DNA from: Hemerocallis citrina
Lineage: Eukaryota > Streptophyta > Magnoliopsida > Asparagales > Asphodelaceae
Reading direction: 5' to 3'
Length of the DNA stretch: 64,000 nucleotides
Assembly: GCA_017893485.1 (NCBI GenBank)
Contig: CM030360.1
Span: forward strand, 1,456,501-1,520,500
Part shown: piece after piece, positions 33,400 to 44,689 of the stretch
Layout: every line of letters starts with the position of its first letter
Numbering within the stretch: position 1 is the first letter of the stretch
Notes under the pieces: generated by a model
The model's input: only the letters and a program-made list of their open reading frames with translations
What the model was told of the DNA's origin: nothing
The model's database searches: none
Made by a program: the position numbers and the translations under genes

Positions 33400-33985
33400 C
33401 GTTAAAGTTGGGTGATTGAAGAGGTAGATAGTGAATACGATGTCGATGTAGCTCCTTCAACCGCACTCTTTTTTTCAAAATCCCGCTTTAACGATTTTCT
33501 TAAATATAAGGGTTTAGGGTTTTGAGAGTGTGAAGAGAGGGGGTTGAGAGTGTGAGAAGAGATGGTAGATGAGAGATGTGGAAGATCGAAACAACGAGGA
33601 AAGGGTTTTTTGGGTTAATCGACGAGAGGAGACCGAAATTGGGGTTAGGGTTTTGGGGTTAGAAGAGGAAGAGGAAGAGAGAGAGTGTTAAGAGAGAGTG
33701 AGGTCGAACAGCAAGTTTGGTTACTATAAAGACCCAATCGACACTCGCTGTCTCAAAAAGCTAGTTTGGTAAAAACCACCTTGCTTTTTGAGACAATAAG
33801 TATTGGCCAAGAAGAAATTAAAAAAAAAACACAAACCTAACACTCGCTGTGTTTTGCCTAAACTTGTTATCTGAGATAGAGAGTAGGTCAGTTTGGAAAA
33901 TTTTTTTAAAAGTGGGTCAGTTTGGAAAAAAAACTTTCAAAAAGTGGGTCATTTGGGGAAAAAATCCAATTTCTATTGCAGGTTC
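33400..33985 (-). other. Promoter side and right end of the PMD element
   Basis: Upstream region of the minus-strand PMD gene. It has GA-rich DNA at 33520-33710 and the terminal words shared with 20010-20310 (GCTGTCTCAAAAAGC, TTTTGCCTAAACTTG). No ORF is recognised. Confidence 0.45.
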
Positions 33986-34204
33986 CGTACTTGTACAATT
34001 ATTTATGATCCACAGCTTTTCTTTTCCATCGTTACTAAATTTGAGGCTGTAAAGTGACACAACATGAAATCTTTGATTGGGCGTTGTAAAGGGCACTGTG
34101 AAAGCTTCACCATACTATAATTCTGAACCTGTAGATCTCTGGCTTGCTTCCACTATCATTGGTGCTAAATTATAGGTATTTGGTAATAGGTAAATAGAAA
34201 TTAA
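33986..34204. other. Short spacer between two elements
   Basis: No gene, repeat or terminal motif recognised. Confidence 0.4.
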
Positions 34205-34694
34205 AGGGTTGCGCTACTATCCAAAAAAATAATTTTTTTAATACCCAAAATTGGATAGACGGAAGATCATGTTCTGTTCCACAATATTTATAAAAAATAA
34301 AAAAATTTAGAGCCAGACGAAAGAAGATCTGGTCGCAATTTATTTTAAAAAAATAAATAAATCAACCCAGACGATTGATGATCTTCCGTCTGGGGATAAA
34401 TTTTTTTTTTTTTAAATATCACCCAGCCGGAAGATCTGGGTTGTTTCTTTTAAAATAATAATATTGTAAAGTTCAGATTGATTCTTTTCTCTTTTACGGA
34501 AAATGTTAGATTACAAATTTGCGCTCACTCTTATCTCACACTGCCTATTTAAATGCAAGAGCTTCTCTCCATATCCTATCATCTAAAAATTAAGTCAACT
34601 CTGATATTTTCATCTCTTTCTCTAATCGAAATTCTGCCATTTCAAGCTACTTATCACACTACTAATTTTCATCTTCTTCCAAAAAGGAAAAAAA

Positions 34695-36746
34695 ATGTCG
34701 ATCCAAAAATATATTGGCAGAATAAAATCTACTCTAGGAAGCGGATTGGATCATGGCAGCACAAGTGCGGAGGTTGAACCGATCTCGGAATCTAATGATT
34801 TTGCCAATCCAAGTTTGTGGAAAAAGGTGGTTGGTGATAATAGACATGTGCATCAATTTATCACCGAGTAGCCTTCAGGTGGATTTTGTAATTTTAGGGA
34901 AAATTGGAGTGGTCCAATCAAAGCATACGAGCGATGTTCCCAACAAATAATCGATCAAACGGGGTGGCAGCGTTTGTTGACAATTAATACAGAGAAATCA
35001 TCCATGAAGATTGTGGAGGCATTGGTTGAGTGACGGTGGGATACTACACACACTTTTCACCTACCATGCGGTGAGTTGGGCTTCACCCCGTTAGATTGAA
35101 TAATGCTAACGGATATATCTACTGGATCCGGTGAAGTACCTCCATGTAACGACAATATTTATCCCTTTGAAGTTGTACAGGATCGATTTTTCCCTAAAAT
35201 TACTGTAGCTAATTGTAAAGGTCAAGGAATACGCTTGTCCTTAAGAAGTATTTCCAAATGAGTGTAATCGCGGTAGGTCAAGAGGATAATCTTCTAGCCT
35301 TGAAGATTGCTAGAGCATTCATCATGTTCTTCCTTTGTGAGTTTCTTTTCTCTAACACTGCTTGCGTTATCAGATCTGGCTGGCATGTAGCAATAGAAGA
35401 TCTTGAAAAAGTGGGTAAATACGATTGGGGCGGTATAGCAATGGAACTGCTATATATGTCTCTAGATTCTTGTATCAGACTTAAAGTGAAGTCTTTCAAT
35501 GGGCCATGGCAAGTACTAGAGATAAACAGTTTATATTTTGGAAGCTATTTATTAATCTAATAGATACATGGTTTGAAATATTTGCTTGTAAACTAAAAGA
35601 AATTTTTCATATTTAGTATTGGGCGTTTGAATACACAAATATTTGTGCTCCAATTACTGCACAAACGGAACATATCGTAGATAAATGGCCAAGAATTACA
35701 CATTGGAACAAAAATGAATTGGACACTAATATAACAAACCAAGTTCGGTATAATATTTCCATCGCCAGACATCAATTGGAGATGCGGTCCTCAGTATCTA
35801 TTATCTGGCAGCCCTATTCGATATCGTCCCACGAGTATAACGGTCATAATGGGCTTGCGCACATATTGTCTCGTCACTGAGTTATCTTTCAGTATGCCTC
35901 GCAGGTATTATTTTCCACATTTCTTACTGTGTTTGTAAAAATTATTTGTTTACGTTTAGGACTTAAAGTATCATTTATGAAATCTTAAAAATATGATTAC
36001 ATTTATACGGTGTATGGTACCTTGGTGATCGTTGTTATCGCCAAATTACGGGAATTATTTGTATCCCAGTTGACCCACTACCTTCCATGCCTCGTATATC
36101 GGCATAAGATTTCTGTTCGCCTATTGATGCATCAGTATTGGTCCAGAATGTTCCACAAATTATATACAATAAGTATTGGGCTAAGGTATCAATAGGGGCT
36201 ACAATGTCGACTCTCTCGCATGCTACAAATGTTGATTTCATAGGTCCAGTTAGCATAAGTGATCCTACTATTCAATTGCCCTTTCCATCTCCCCCCATTT
36301 GGGCACCGACCAAGTATATTGCACAAGCTCCAAGACGCGATCTTCCAGAACACCTCAAATGTGTAGTTGAGGTACCACTTAATTCCGGTGGTACAGTTAC
36401 GAGGAATATTGAAAAGGGATCTGTTTCTTTTTTGTCACACGATGCACAGTTATATGTGAGTATGTAATTCTTATTTTCTGTTTTTTATTTCAATTTAGTG
36501 GCAGATAAAATATAACAGTTCGATTTACAGGAGGATTTATACCAACGTTATCTCGAGTTGACTTATAATGATGCGATCTTAAGGCGATTCATTCTGAAAC
36601 ACACAGTTTTAAGAGAATCAGTTCCTGCTCCAGTGTTTTCTGGCAGGGGAAGTGTTTCTAGGGACCGCCCATCATCTTCACATCAGAATCCGACACCTGA
36701 TTTTGTTTCAAGCACACAGTTTGATAGCGTGGGACAGATTTTGTGA
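34695..36746 (+). pseudogene. Plant mobile domain (PMD) protein, second copy
   Basis: Plus strand from ATG 34695 (MSIQKYIGRIKSTLGSGLDH). The PMD blocks in order are SLWKKVVGDNRHVHQFI, LVE-RWDTTHTFHLPCGELG, TPLD-IMLTDISTGSGE, IARAFIMFFLCEFLFSNTAC, VIRSGWHVAIEDLEKVGKYD, WGGIAMELLYMSLD, GPWQVLEI, FEYTNICAPITAQTEH, WPRITHWNKNELD, IIWQPYSISSHEYNGHNGLA. A poorly conserved tail follows (IWAPTKYIAQAPRRDLPEHL, LYQRYLELTYNDAILRRF). Stops at the hyphenated positions and several frame changes break it; one change may be an intron, near 35905-36010. It is clearly a different family from the PMD copy at 20890-32925. It lies upstream of, and in the same orientation as, the Harbinger transposase. Confidence 0.82.
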
Positions 36747-37034
36747 ATAGTGTTTTACGGAGACTTGCACACAGTTGTATCTGAATCAATTTGTAGTTTG
36801 ATGTTTCGCTTATGTATCCAAATAAATGTTCAGCATCTTTTTGTTCAAGATTGATGTTTTGTCTCAAAATTATTGGTCAAGCAATGTTCAGCTTATGAAA
36901 GATTGATGTTATATTTTTTGTCTAGGTGTTTCCTTTTGTAATCACATGCATGCTTTTGTAATCACATGCATGCATGTTTTTTTGTCTCCTACCTCCTACA
37001 AAGTTAGGATGATATCCCTACAATCAATTTCGGT

Positions 37035-37232
37035 GGATGTATGCTTACTATCATACTTTTGTATCCTACTACATGATAGCCTACCATCCCTACAAAAGTA
37101 TCCTACAAAAGTTTTATAGGCATGCTTTTGTATCCTACTATATGATAGCCTACTATCCCTACAAAAGTAATCATTCATCGTTTCGGTGGATGAAGAGCCA
37201 TCACTCATCGTTCCAGTGGATGAAGAGCCATC
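37035..37232. repeat. Tandem duplications upstream of Harbinger transposase
   Basis: Two copies of an about 45-bp block (CTTTTGTATCCTACTA..CCCTACAAAAGTA) at about 37055-37100 and 37130-37172. They are followed by two copies of a 28-bp block (CATCGTTYCRGTGGATGAAG, AGCCATCA) at 37176-37232. The first block is itself a loose inverted repeat (ACTTTTGTA..TACAAAAGT). Confidence 0.8.
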
Positions 37233-37334
37233 AAACATAATTCTATATATATGCCAACTATGCCTATCATACTGCATACATCTTCAACCTCAACTACAAA
37301 ATCTAGTCTAACTTATATCAATTCTGCCTCTCGC

Positions 37335-38610
37335 AATAGATCATCTCACATCATCATCATCATCTACTTCTTCAGAAGGATATGATGAGGAAGAATATAT
37401 GATTGCGAGACGTGTTCACAACAACATGCAATTGTTCTCGGAGGCTGTTCAACAAAGCTGATAAGTTATTCGACGGAGATACATTCGTCGTGAAAGAGAA
37501 GAAGTGGATAGACGTCTCTGGAAAGATTATTTTGTTGATAATCCCATTTATGTCGACAACCTATTTCGACGTCGATTCCGTATGCGTCGAACTTTATTCA
37601 ACCGGATTTTGGAAGCTATCGTTAGCTACGATCAATTCTTTTTGCAGCGACAGGATGCAACGCAAGTTTTAGGTTTATCATCACATCAAAAAATCACTAC
37701 AGTGATTAGATGTTTGGCGTATAGTTCATCAGCCGATGCAGTCGATGAATACGTACGAATCGGGGAAACTAATATTTTGAAAATAGTAGAACGGTTTTGT
37801 GTCGTAGTTGCAACATCTTTGGAGCACAATATTTGCGGACTCCAAATGCCGCTGATATTCAAAGACTTCTTGAAGAAAACAAATCTCGCGGTTTTCCAAG
37901 AATGCTAGGTAGTGTTGAATGCATGCATTGGGCTTGAAAAAATTGTTCAGCAGCATGGCACGACCAGTATACCGGTCACGTTCGGGAGCCTACCATTATT
38001 CTCGAAGTAGTGACATCTTATGACCTTTGGTTCTGGCATTCTTTTTTCGGAATTCCAGGATACAATACTAATCTGAACGTACACAATCATTCCACATTAT
38101 TCAATGATCTTCTTGATGGTTGTGCCCCACCACCAAATTTCACTATAAACAATAACAACTACGATATGGGATACTATTTAGGAGATGGTATATACCCCCC
38201 CCCCCCCCCCCTCGGCTACTATAGTCAAAACATACTCCGCACCGGATACGCAAAAGAAAAGAAAATTTTCCCAATTGCAAGAAGTAGCAAGAAAGGATGT
38301 TGAACGGGTATTTGGGGTCTTACAGGCAAGATTTGCGATAGTAAGAGGTCCGGCATGATTCTGGGATGCCGACAGTCTATCTTATATAATGAAGACATGT
38401 ATTATTTTACACAATATGATAGTTGAGGACGAACGAGAAGAAGAACTTCAAGATTATAGGTATGACCAAAGTGCGGACTCTAGCTTCAGCACACCTAACA
38501 AAACTCCAAGTCTCACAAGTGAAAACATGTTAGCACGCATTGTCCAACTACATGATAGGCAAAAACATCATTTGCTACGACAAGATTTGGTGGAGCACAT
38601 ATGGAACTAA
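37335..38610 (+). pseudogene. PIF/Harbinger transposase (HARBI1/ALP1-like nuclease)
   Basis: A Ser-rich head (HLTSSSSSSTSSEGYDEEEY) and ARRVHNNMQLFSEAVQQS lead to two stops at about 37460. The conserved body then opens: EVDRRLWKDYFVDNPIYVD, FRRRFRMRRTLFNRILEAIV, FFLQRQDATQVLGLSSHQK, RCLAYSSSADAVDEYVRIGE. A frame change follows near 37855, then FPRMLGSVECMHWA with a stop where W is expected. That is the first acidic catalytic region of the DDE_4 domain, but E stands where D is usual (SIDCMHW). EVVTSYDLWFWHSFFGIPG (second D region) and a degraded tail end at 38610. The poly-C run at 38195-38211 interrupts the tail. The multiple stops and altered catalytic residue show it is inactive. Confidence 0.9.
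38195..38211. repeat. Poly(C) homopolymer, 17 bases
   Basis: Pure C run inside the transposase pseudogene. Length is prone to sequencing or assembly error, which may affect the frame. Confidence 0.95.
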
Positions 38611-38978
38611 TATGGAAATGACGAATGATCATTTTATCTAATAATAGTAGTACATCAAAGTATCAGCGCTTATGTAATTTGTTTTAAAATTTAGAATCAG
38701 ATATAATGTATGGATCTACTTGTAATCTGCACGTTGTACTCTTTAATATTTTAAGTTGAATGAAAGATATCCATATATATTGGAGACAAAGCAAATACAG
38801 AGTTGGCAATGAGTTGTACGCATTATAAAAACAAGCTTATATCTGATTGAGAAAGCATTAAATACATAATTGACAAAGCAAATACAGAATTAGCAAATAC
38901 ATATAAAAACAACATTCAATACTTAATGAAACCTCGACTGCGCATGATATCATTCTGTCTAGACATGAAGTAAGTACG

Positions 38979-39846
38979 CTAAGTCTCGGATAAGTTGCTG
39001 AGGTCCATACTCATGATGCGATCTTCCTCCGTTCGTACTTTCAATTCGTGATCTTTTTCATTAATCGCAAGCTTCTTTTCTGTTGCTATCATCCTCCGAT
39101 CCAGAGCATCCTTATAGAAAGAGTTGAAATATTTGTTCGATTCAACCATTTCATCATATTCCGAAGATTCAACCAACCTTTTTTCCCTTTTTTTCTTCTC
39201 TGCTTTTCGGCCGGGTGGTCGGGAGAGTGGGGTAGGCGAATCCACGTCAGTCGAAATATCTGTATTCCAGTCTTGCATATTTAGGGAACGTACTATGCTA
39301 CCGGCTTCCCCCAATTGAGAGCTTCGGCCTGAGTCGAACACATGAGTTGTACGCAGTGAAAATTTCGGCTGATCTTTGAGCAACTCATAACATTCATCAA
39401 ATTTGAATGCTTTCCCAGAAGATTGCATGTATTCTAATCTAGCTTCGCGTAACTAAAAAATAAATTACCAGGTTCACAAGTTATAAATTATGTTCAATAA
39501 TAACTTTCAAATTAATAACCTAAATTATACATACCTTATCTGCCTCAGTTGTTCCACTTACAGCTCTATTTGTGACACTACCCAACTTCGCAATAAACAA
39601 TGCAACATATTTTGAAATTGCACAAAAACAACTTGATAGAGAGCCAGTCGTTTGGTCGGTCAGAGTGCCTAGTAGAGATTTAAATGTGGCAAGTACTCGA
39701 TCCCAAAACTATGTTCCAGATTGATCGTTACCAACCAATGGATCTTGAGTAATATTAACCCAGCTTTGAGAAAGAATAACATCTTCATCAGATGTGTATG
39801 CCCTCTCTCTAATACCAACCCCTCTAATACTACTACCGGCCATCAT
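38979..39846 (-). pseudogene. Harbinger accessory ORF (Myb/SANT-like, NAM-associated type)
   Basis: Two exons on the minus strand, 39846-39535 and 39452-38979, joined by a GT..AG intron in phase 0. Exon 1 gives MMAGSSIRGVGIRERAYTSD, the SANT/Myb-like start EDVILSQSWVNITQDPLVGN, a premature TAG at codon 46 (GT-stop-FWDRVLATF), then GSVTNRAVSGTTEADK. Exon 2 gives FKFDECYELLKDQPKF, a basic patch (RPPGRKAEKKKREKRLVE) and the helical tail found in NAM-associated proteins (DRRMIATEKKLAINEKDHEL). In PIF/Harbinger elements this protein is needed with the transposase for DNA binding or nuclear import. It is divergently placed to the transposase, as is usual. One stop is the only lesion seen. Confidence 0.87.
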
Positions 39847-40412
39847 TTAAATCTTAGCTTATTGAGAATATTAAAATATATATATATATAATAGAAAGAA
39901 AAAACAGAAGAACAAGATAGAAGATGAAGATTAAAAAAACTTAAGAGATAGAGCAGACAAAGAAGTTGAGTGCTCGACTGAGTATGGAGTGGTGTATTTA
40001 TATAAATATGTAGGGGGAATCTATTCATTTGTAGCCATTGAGAAGAAAATTTTAAAAAATCTAACCGTTGCGGCAAATTTTTATAGCTGTTGAAAATATT
40101 TTATAAAAAGTTCAAAAGGTTGTAGAGGGGTATTTTCGGGATTCCCAATTCCCTTTAAAAAAAAATTAAAAAACCAAAAAAAAAAGATCCTTTAAATTTT
40201 TTTTAAAAAAATAAAATTCGAGAGATAGAAGAACTTCTTCCGTCTTTTTCTTTTTTAAAAAAAAAATCTACTTTTGGCCATTCAAACTCTTCAGACGGAA
40301 GAAGATCTTTCGTCTGTCTTAATTTAATATTGAAAATAATTGAAAATATTTTAGAGACGAAAGATGATATTCCATCTTCTATGTTTGGCAATTGCTATTT
40401 TACTCTGCTATA

Positions 40413-40637
40413 TATAGCAATCGACTGTTCTCGTGGCCAAAAAAAATGTATTTGGCAAACGATAGTAAAAGATTTTTGTTAAAATTTCCATATTTTAGGT
40501 TTTTAGCAAACGATGGTGGATGCTCTCAAGTTGGCTCAATTAAGACATGATCTGACAATTTCAGTGACCAATTTGCTGGTAAATCTAATTTTGTTAATAT
40601 CTTCTGTTTACATAGCTGTGATTTTTTTTTGAAGGAT
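40413..40637. other. Spacer between Harbinger unit and MULE
   Basis: AT-rich; TTTGGCAA(T/A)CGAT-like words recur at 40388, 40452 and 40505, possibly older copies of the same terminal motif. No gene. Confidence 0.4.
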
Positions 40638-40646
40638 TAGTAAAAC
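40638..40646. repeat. MULE target-site duplication, left
   Basis: TAGTAAAAC, identical to 44311-44319; 9 bp as expected for Mutator-like elements. Confidence 0.93.
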
Positions 40647-41070
40647 GAATTTTTTGCCGTACTAAGCCACTTTTTGAAACTATTTGAAAAAAAGTTAGTT
40701 CCTAAATTATTAGCACTTGTAAGCTAGTTGCTTCCACGTCAGTAATGGATGCTATTTCCATTTACGGCATCTTCCTTTCGAAGATCGCTAATAGGAATAG
40801 CGGGCGGGTGCTCGTATAATTTTTTCTTATTTTTTTGTTTATTGTCGATATTCCTATTAGCAATCACAGCATATGTGAAGTTGTTGATGGGAATAACAGC
40901 CTTATTGAACTGTATTGAGACACTTTGTGATTCCAGAGAGTTGGTGCTCTCTGGAAAAGAAAAAAATTGAAACTGAGGTCGCTAGTGGGAACAGCGACCT
41001 CAGTATACTGTGGTCGATGTTCCCACTAGCGACCGCAAATGGGACCCGACCACTAATAAAAGGTCGAGAT

Positions 41071-41073
<3 letters not shown>

Positions 41074-41123
<50 letters not shown>
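41074..41123. repeat. (CT)n microsatellite
   Basis: About 25 CT units at the inner edge of the left MULE TIR. Confidence 0.97.
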
Positions 41124-41125
<2 letters not shown>

Positions 41126-41903
41126 CTTCATTTTATCTTCTTCTGCTTCTTCTTCTTCCCCAACTCCAATTCCTAAACCCCAAAAACCCTAGAAAACTCA
41201 TTCATCTTCCACATCTTCATCCTCTGCCAAATTCAAATTTTCAAAACCCTGGCTCAATTTTCAAAACCTTAGCTCATCCACCTCTTCACTTCCTCTCCCT
41301 CGCTGCTGCCGGCGGCGCCCTCCGGCCAAATTGGGTCCTCATATCAGGTTTCCTCTACTCTACCTTTTTTATCTTTTATAACACTTGAGTTTGTTTCATT
41401 GCAAGATTATTGGTTTATCGAAGGTTATATTTGTGAATGTCGAGTATAAATTGAATGTGTGTTCAAGAGAAACATAAATATCCAAGATATTGAAATTACA
41501 TTATTTCTTGTTTGCATATGCATTAACGAAAATAGCTATGGTGTTGTGAACGATTGATTCACAAGAATTCGCATAGGTTTTCCTACTTCATATTTGGTTT
41601 CTAAATATTAGTATAATCATGTTATGTTTATGATTGGATAAAGAACCGCAAATTCGTCCCTTCATGTATAGGTATGATCTATAAAATTTCTATTTGATTG
41701 TATTACGGGGGAGAAATACATTGAGACCCAAAACTAGGAGCTTGCTATATAGGGGTTGAACCAGAAATAGTTTGGGCCCATCGTAATATCATAAAGCAAG
41801 AACTAGTCGAGAAGGTCTATGAATTAACTAACTGGTATATAGGTGAATGGAGTGTTAAAATCCTAGTTTGGTATGTAGCTGGAAATGGCTAAGGACAATT
41901 TTC

Positions 41904-43608
41904 ATGGCGGTGCCTATAGTTGATGATGATGCTCTTATTGCCATGATTGCAAGATCACTTGATCCGAACTATAGTTAGACTGCACTGGAGTTATATATAG
42001 AGAAAATCAACATTCGTAACGGTCGGCCACATGTTATTTGTGAGTCAAGCCCCGTATGCATAGTGTCGGCCCGTGAGATGAGTCTCAATTATCCTCTTGA
42101 ATCGCATTCGAGATTGTTGCCTCCACATGAAGACATATTCACAATTCAAACACGACCAAATTCCATGGAATATGAGTTGTCACGTCCTTCTAGTTCGATA
42201 TGAGCTCTTGTTGATAATGAAAACATTATTCAATCATTTGATGATGGCATTGTTAACAATGAGTTATTAGAAGATGGAGAAAATGAAGAAGAGGTGGAAG
42301 ATGTAGAAGACGATGAAGATGAAGAAGATGTGCATGTAGATGATAACGTTAATGATGTTAATGATGTTCAGGACTTGCAATGGGTTGTCCCCCTGACTCA
42401 AATCCAGAGTGCAACTGTACCTGAGTTTGAATTGGTTGACTGGATTAACAATGCAAGGGTATATCACTTTGGTGAAGAGGCATGTGGCTCATCTGACCCA
42501 CGTGAATTTTACATTGGGTAGAAGTTCTTAACCAAAGATGATGTCCAACATGCAGTAAAGATGTTCTCCATTAAGGAACATCGAAAATTCATCATAGTGA
42601 GGTTGAACAAAACCGTATATTCCGTGAAATATAAAATGGCACCAAATGTTCATACAAAAGAGGAGCGGGCAGGGAGCAGGCAGCAAATCCCAATGTGATA
42701 GAGTCAGGTTGTCTATGGAGATTTCGTATAATCATTCCAACTAGCATACATTTTTCACGGTGAAGAAATTGCAAAGACCACATACATGTCTCAATCCCAC
42801 ATTGAATTAAGACTATATAAAAGTTGATTCTAAGCTAGTTTTAAATTTAATTTTGAATGTTGTGAATGCACAATTAGGATTAACATCGAAGGACGTCGAT
42901 ATGGCATGATGACAATGAATATTTCAGAAGTTTTTAATTCTTTTTTGAAGGAGGTTCATGGTTTGCCTGTGACCGCAATTATGGAGATGATATTCTATCG
43001 TCTTAATAGTTACTTTACCGAACATCGTCAAGCGGCACAAAAGCTTGTAAGTGAGGGGAAGATTTGGGATCCACACATGTTCAACAAATTCTCAATAAAT
43101 GGCATGAGAGAGCAAATATGCATGAGGCTGTAATGTTTCACCATAATCCAAGCGTATTTCAAGTAAGAACATGTATTAGAGTTGAAGATAGGCAGCAAAG
43201 GGGTGGAAATTTGCATACCGTTGACCTTGGAGAGTGCACGTGTACTTGTCAGAAATTCCAGCTCTACCACATTCTATGTTCTCATGTACTTGTGCATCTC
43301 GAGCTGTTGATTACCGACCTTATATTGATCCATTCTATTCTAATAATTGCTTATTATGTACTTGTATGCCCACATTTAATCTTATGCAAGACCAAATATG
43401 CTGGCCTGTCTAACTTGAACTGACACTCATAGCTGATGCGACACAGAAGATGTAGGAAATGTCGGCCTAGAACTACGCACATTAGGAATGACATGGACGT
43501 CAAAGATGGCTCGCGCACTGGGCTAAGTTGTTCAAAATGCAGTAAAAAAGAACACAACAAGCATCGTTGCCCGAGTGAACCATCCTCGGGTAGTACTTCT
43601 ATGTCACA
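41904..43608 (+). pseudogene. MULE transposase (mudrA type), internally deleted
   Basis: From ATG 41904 (MAVPIVDDDALIAMIARSLD). An acidic stretch of Glu/Asp lies at 42275-42350. The MuDR N-terminal DNA-binding domain follows with DPREFYIG-stop-KFLTKDDV and HAVKMFSIKEHRKFIIVRLN. After several stops and a missing middle, the frame resumes with YGMMTMNISEVFNSFLKEVH and MIFYRLNSYFTEHRQAAQKL, the region after the DDE core. A SWIM zinc finger comes next (TVDLGECTCTCQKFQLYHIL, C-S-H ending; about 43210-43300), then PRTTHIRNDMD and a CCHC knuckle (CSKCSKKEHNKHRCP). The acidic catalytic core between about 42790 and 42890 is absent, so this copy cannot transpose itself. Confidence 0.88.
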
Positions 43609-44310
43609 GGTAGTTTGTATGATTTTTTTGTTTGAATAATATGTTCATTTTCATACATTTAATATCACTCATTTAGTTATGCAGGACGAGACGAACCAAG
43701 CCAACAGTACACGTGGTCGAGGACAGGGAGCACGAACGCGCAGTAGATGCCCCAGAGAAGCTCCACCAATCCTTCCACTATCGGTGGTGGAGGACGCGGA
43801 CACACAAATTCCTAAAAATATGAGGTTTGCTAAATTTGTGATATTTGTTATGATCTTGTAATAATTTGTGATGTGGAGAGAGAAAGAGAGTGGGAGCCCG
43901 ACCTTTCATTAGTGGTCGGGTCCCACTTGTGGTCGCTAATGGAAATAGCTGGTAGATGTTCCCACTAGCAACCTCGGTTTCAGGAAAAAAATTTGTTAAA
44001 TTTCGGAGAGCACAAACTATCTGGAATTCGCTAAGTGTCTCAATACAGTTCAAATAAGGTCGCTATACCTATCAGCGTCTTCACATATGTTGTGGTCGCT
44101 AATAGGAACAGCAACAACTAACCAAAAAATAAGAAAAAATTATATAAGCACCCACTATTCCCACTAGCGGTCTTCGAAAGGAAGAGACCGCTAATGGGAA
44201 TAGTGGTCAATACTGATGTGGCAACGACTAGCTCAAAAGTGCTAATAGTTTGGGAGCTACTCTTTTTTCGCAAATAGTTTCAAAAACTGGCTTAGTACGG
44301 CAAAAAATTC

Positions 44311-44319
44311 TAGTAAAAC
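44311..44319. repeat. MULE target-site duplication, right
   Basis: TAGTAAAAC, matching 40638-40646. Confidence 0.93.
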
Positions 44320-44689
44320 GTGGTCAGCCTCATGTACAACACTGAACACACTTGCAGTTATTAGAATATAAATATGCAACCCTCACCTTAACCATAACTT
44401 TGAAGATTTGGTCTATTGGAAGGGTCTTTCACATAGTACCCGAGCAACCCAAATTCAAATCCCACCGGCTATCCTTTACTAAATGGGGATTGTTTTAAAA
44501 ATATTGTTGTGTACAATCCAGGTCTTGGCCCATAAAAATGACTTTCAACCTGCGAGGACGTGTTAGAATATAAATATTCAACCATCGCCCATATTATAGC
44601 TTCAGAGTTTTAGTCTATTTGATAGTTGGATGCTTTAAGCAGAATATATACTTGAGAATTTGTTCTATCTCCTTCAGGAGTACTACTGA
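44320..44689. other. Intergenic DNA
   Basis: No recognised gene. Two diverged copies of an about 40-bp phrase (GTTAGAATATAAATATTCAACC) occur at 44358-44400 and 44553-44595. Confidence 0.4.

Larger units (their letters stand above)
19995..33985 (-). mobile_element. Plant-mobile-domain (PMD) element, split by a copia insertion
   Basis: The same words occur at both ends: CTCGCTWTCTSAGA-type blocks and TTAGGCAAAA near 20010-20310, and GCTGTCTCAAAAAGC, GCTTTTTGAGACA and TTTTGCCTAAACTTG near 33750-33870. Between them, once the 9.8-kb copia insertion (22975-32778) is discounted, lie about 4.2 kb that encode a single PMD protein on the minus strand. No transposase was seen, so it is probably non-autonomous. 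The outer edges are estimates: no clean target duplication was found, and the right end may extend to the TTTTTTCCCCAAATGACCC block (minus) at about 33985. Confidence 0.55.
34205..40412 (+). mobile_element. PIF/Harbinger-type unit carrying a PMD gene
   Basis: Both ends (34255-34440 and 40205-40385) carry the same subterminal repeat, AGACGGAAGAAGATCT-like, in direct and inverted orientation among T/A-rich spacers (TTTAAAAAAATAAA). Between them lie a PMD gene (+, 34695-36746), a Harbinger DDE transposase (+, 37335-38610) and the usual Myb/SANT-like accessory ORF (-, 38979-39846). The terminal inverted repeats are weak by eye (GGGTTGCGCTACTATCC against GAGTAAAATAGCAATTGCC). No clear 3-bp target duplication was found, so the outer limits are estimates and the unit could be two adjacent elements. 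Confidence 0.55.
40647..44310 (+). mobile_element. Mutator-like element (MULE) with long TIRs
   Basis: 3664 bp, flanked by 9-bp duplications TAGTAAAAC. The TIRs are about 430 bp (40647-41080 and 43875-44310), starting GAATTTTTTGCCGTACTAAG on both strands. They include the shared block GGTCGGGTCCCA..GTGGTCGCTA. The left TIR ends in a (CT)n tract and the right TIR in a short GA-rich tract. A short hairpin (GAGGTCGC..GCGACCTC) lies inside the left TIR at about 40976-41006. The interior holds a mudrA-type transposase with its catalytic core deleted. Confidence 0.96.
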
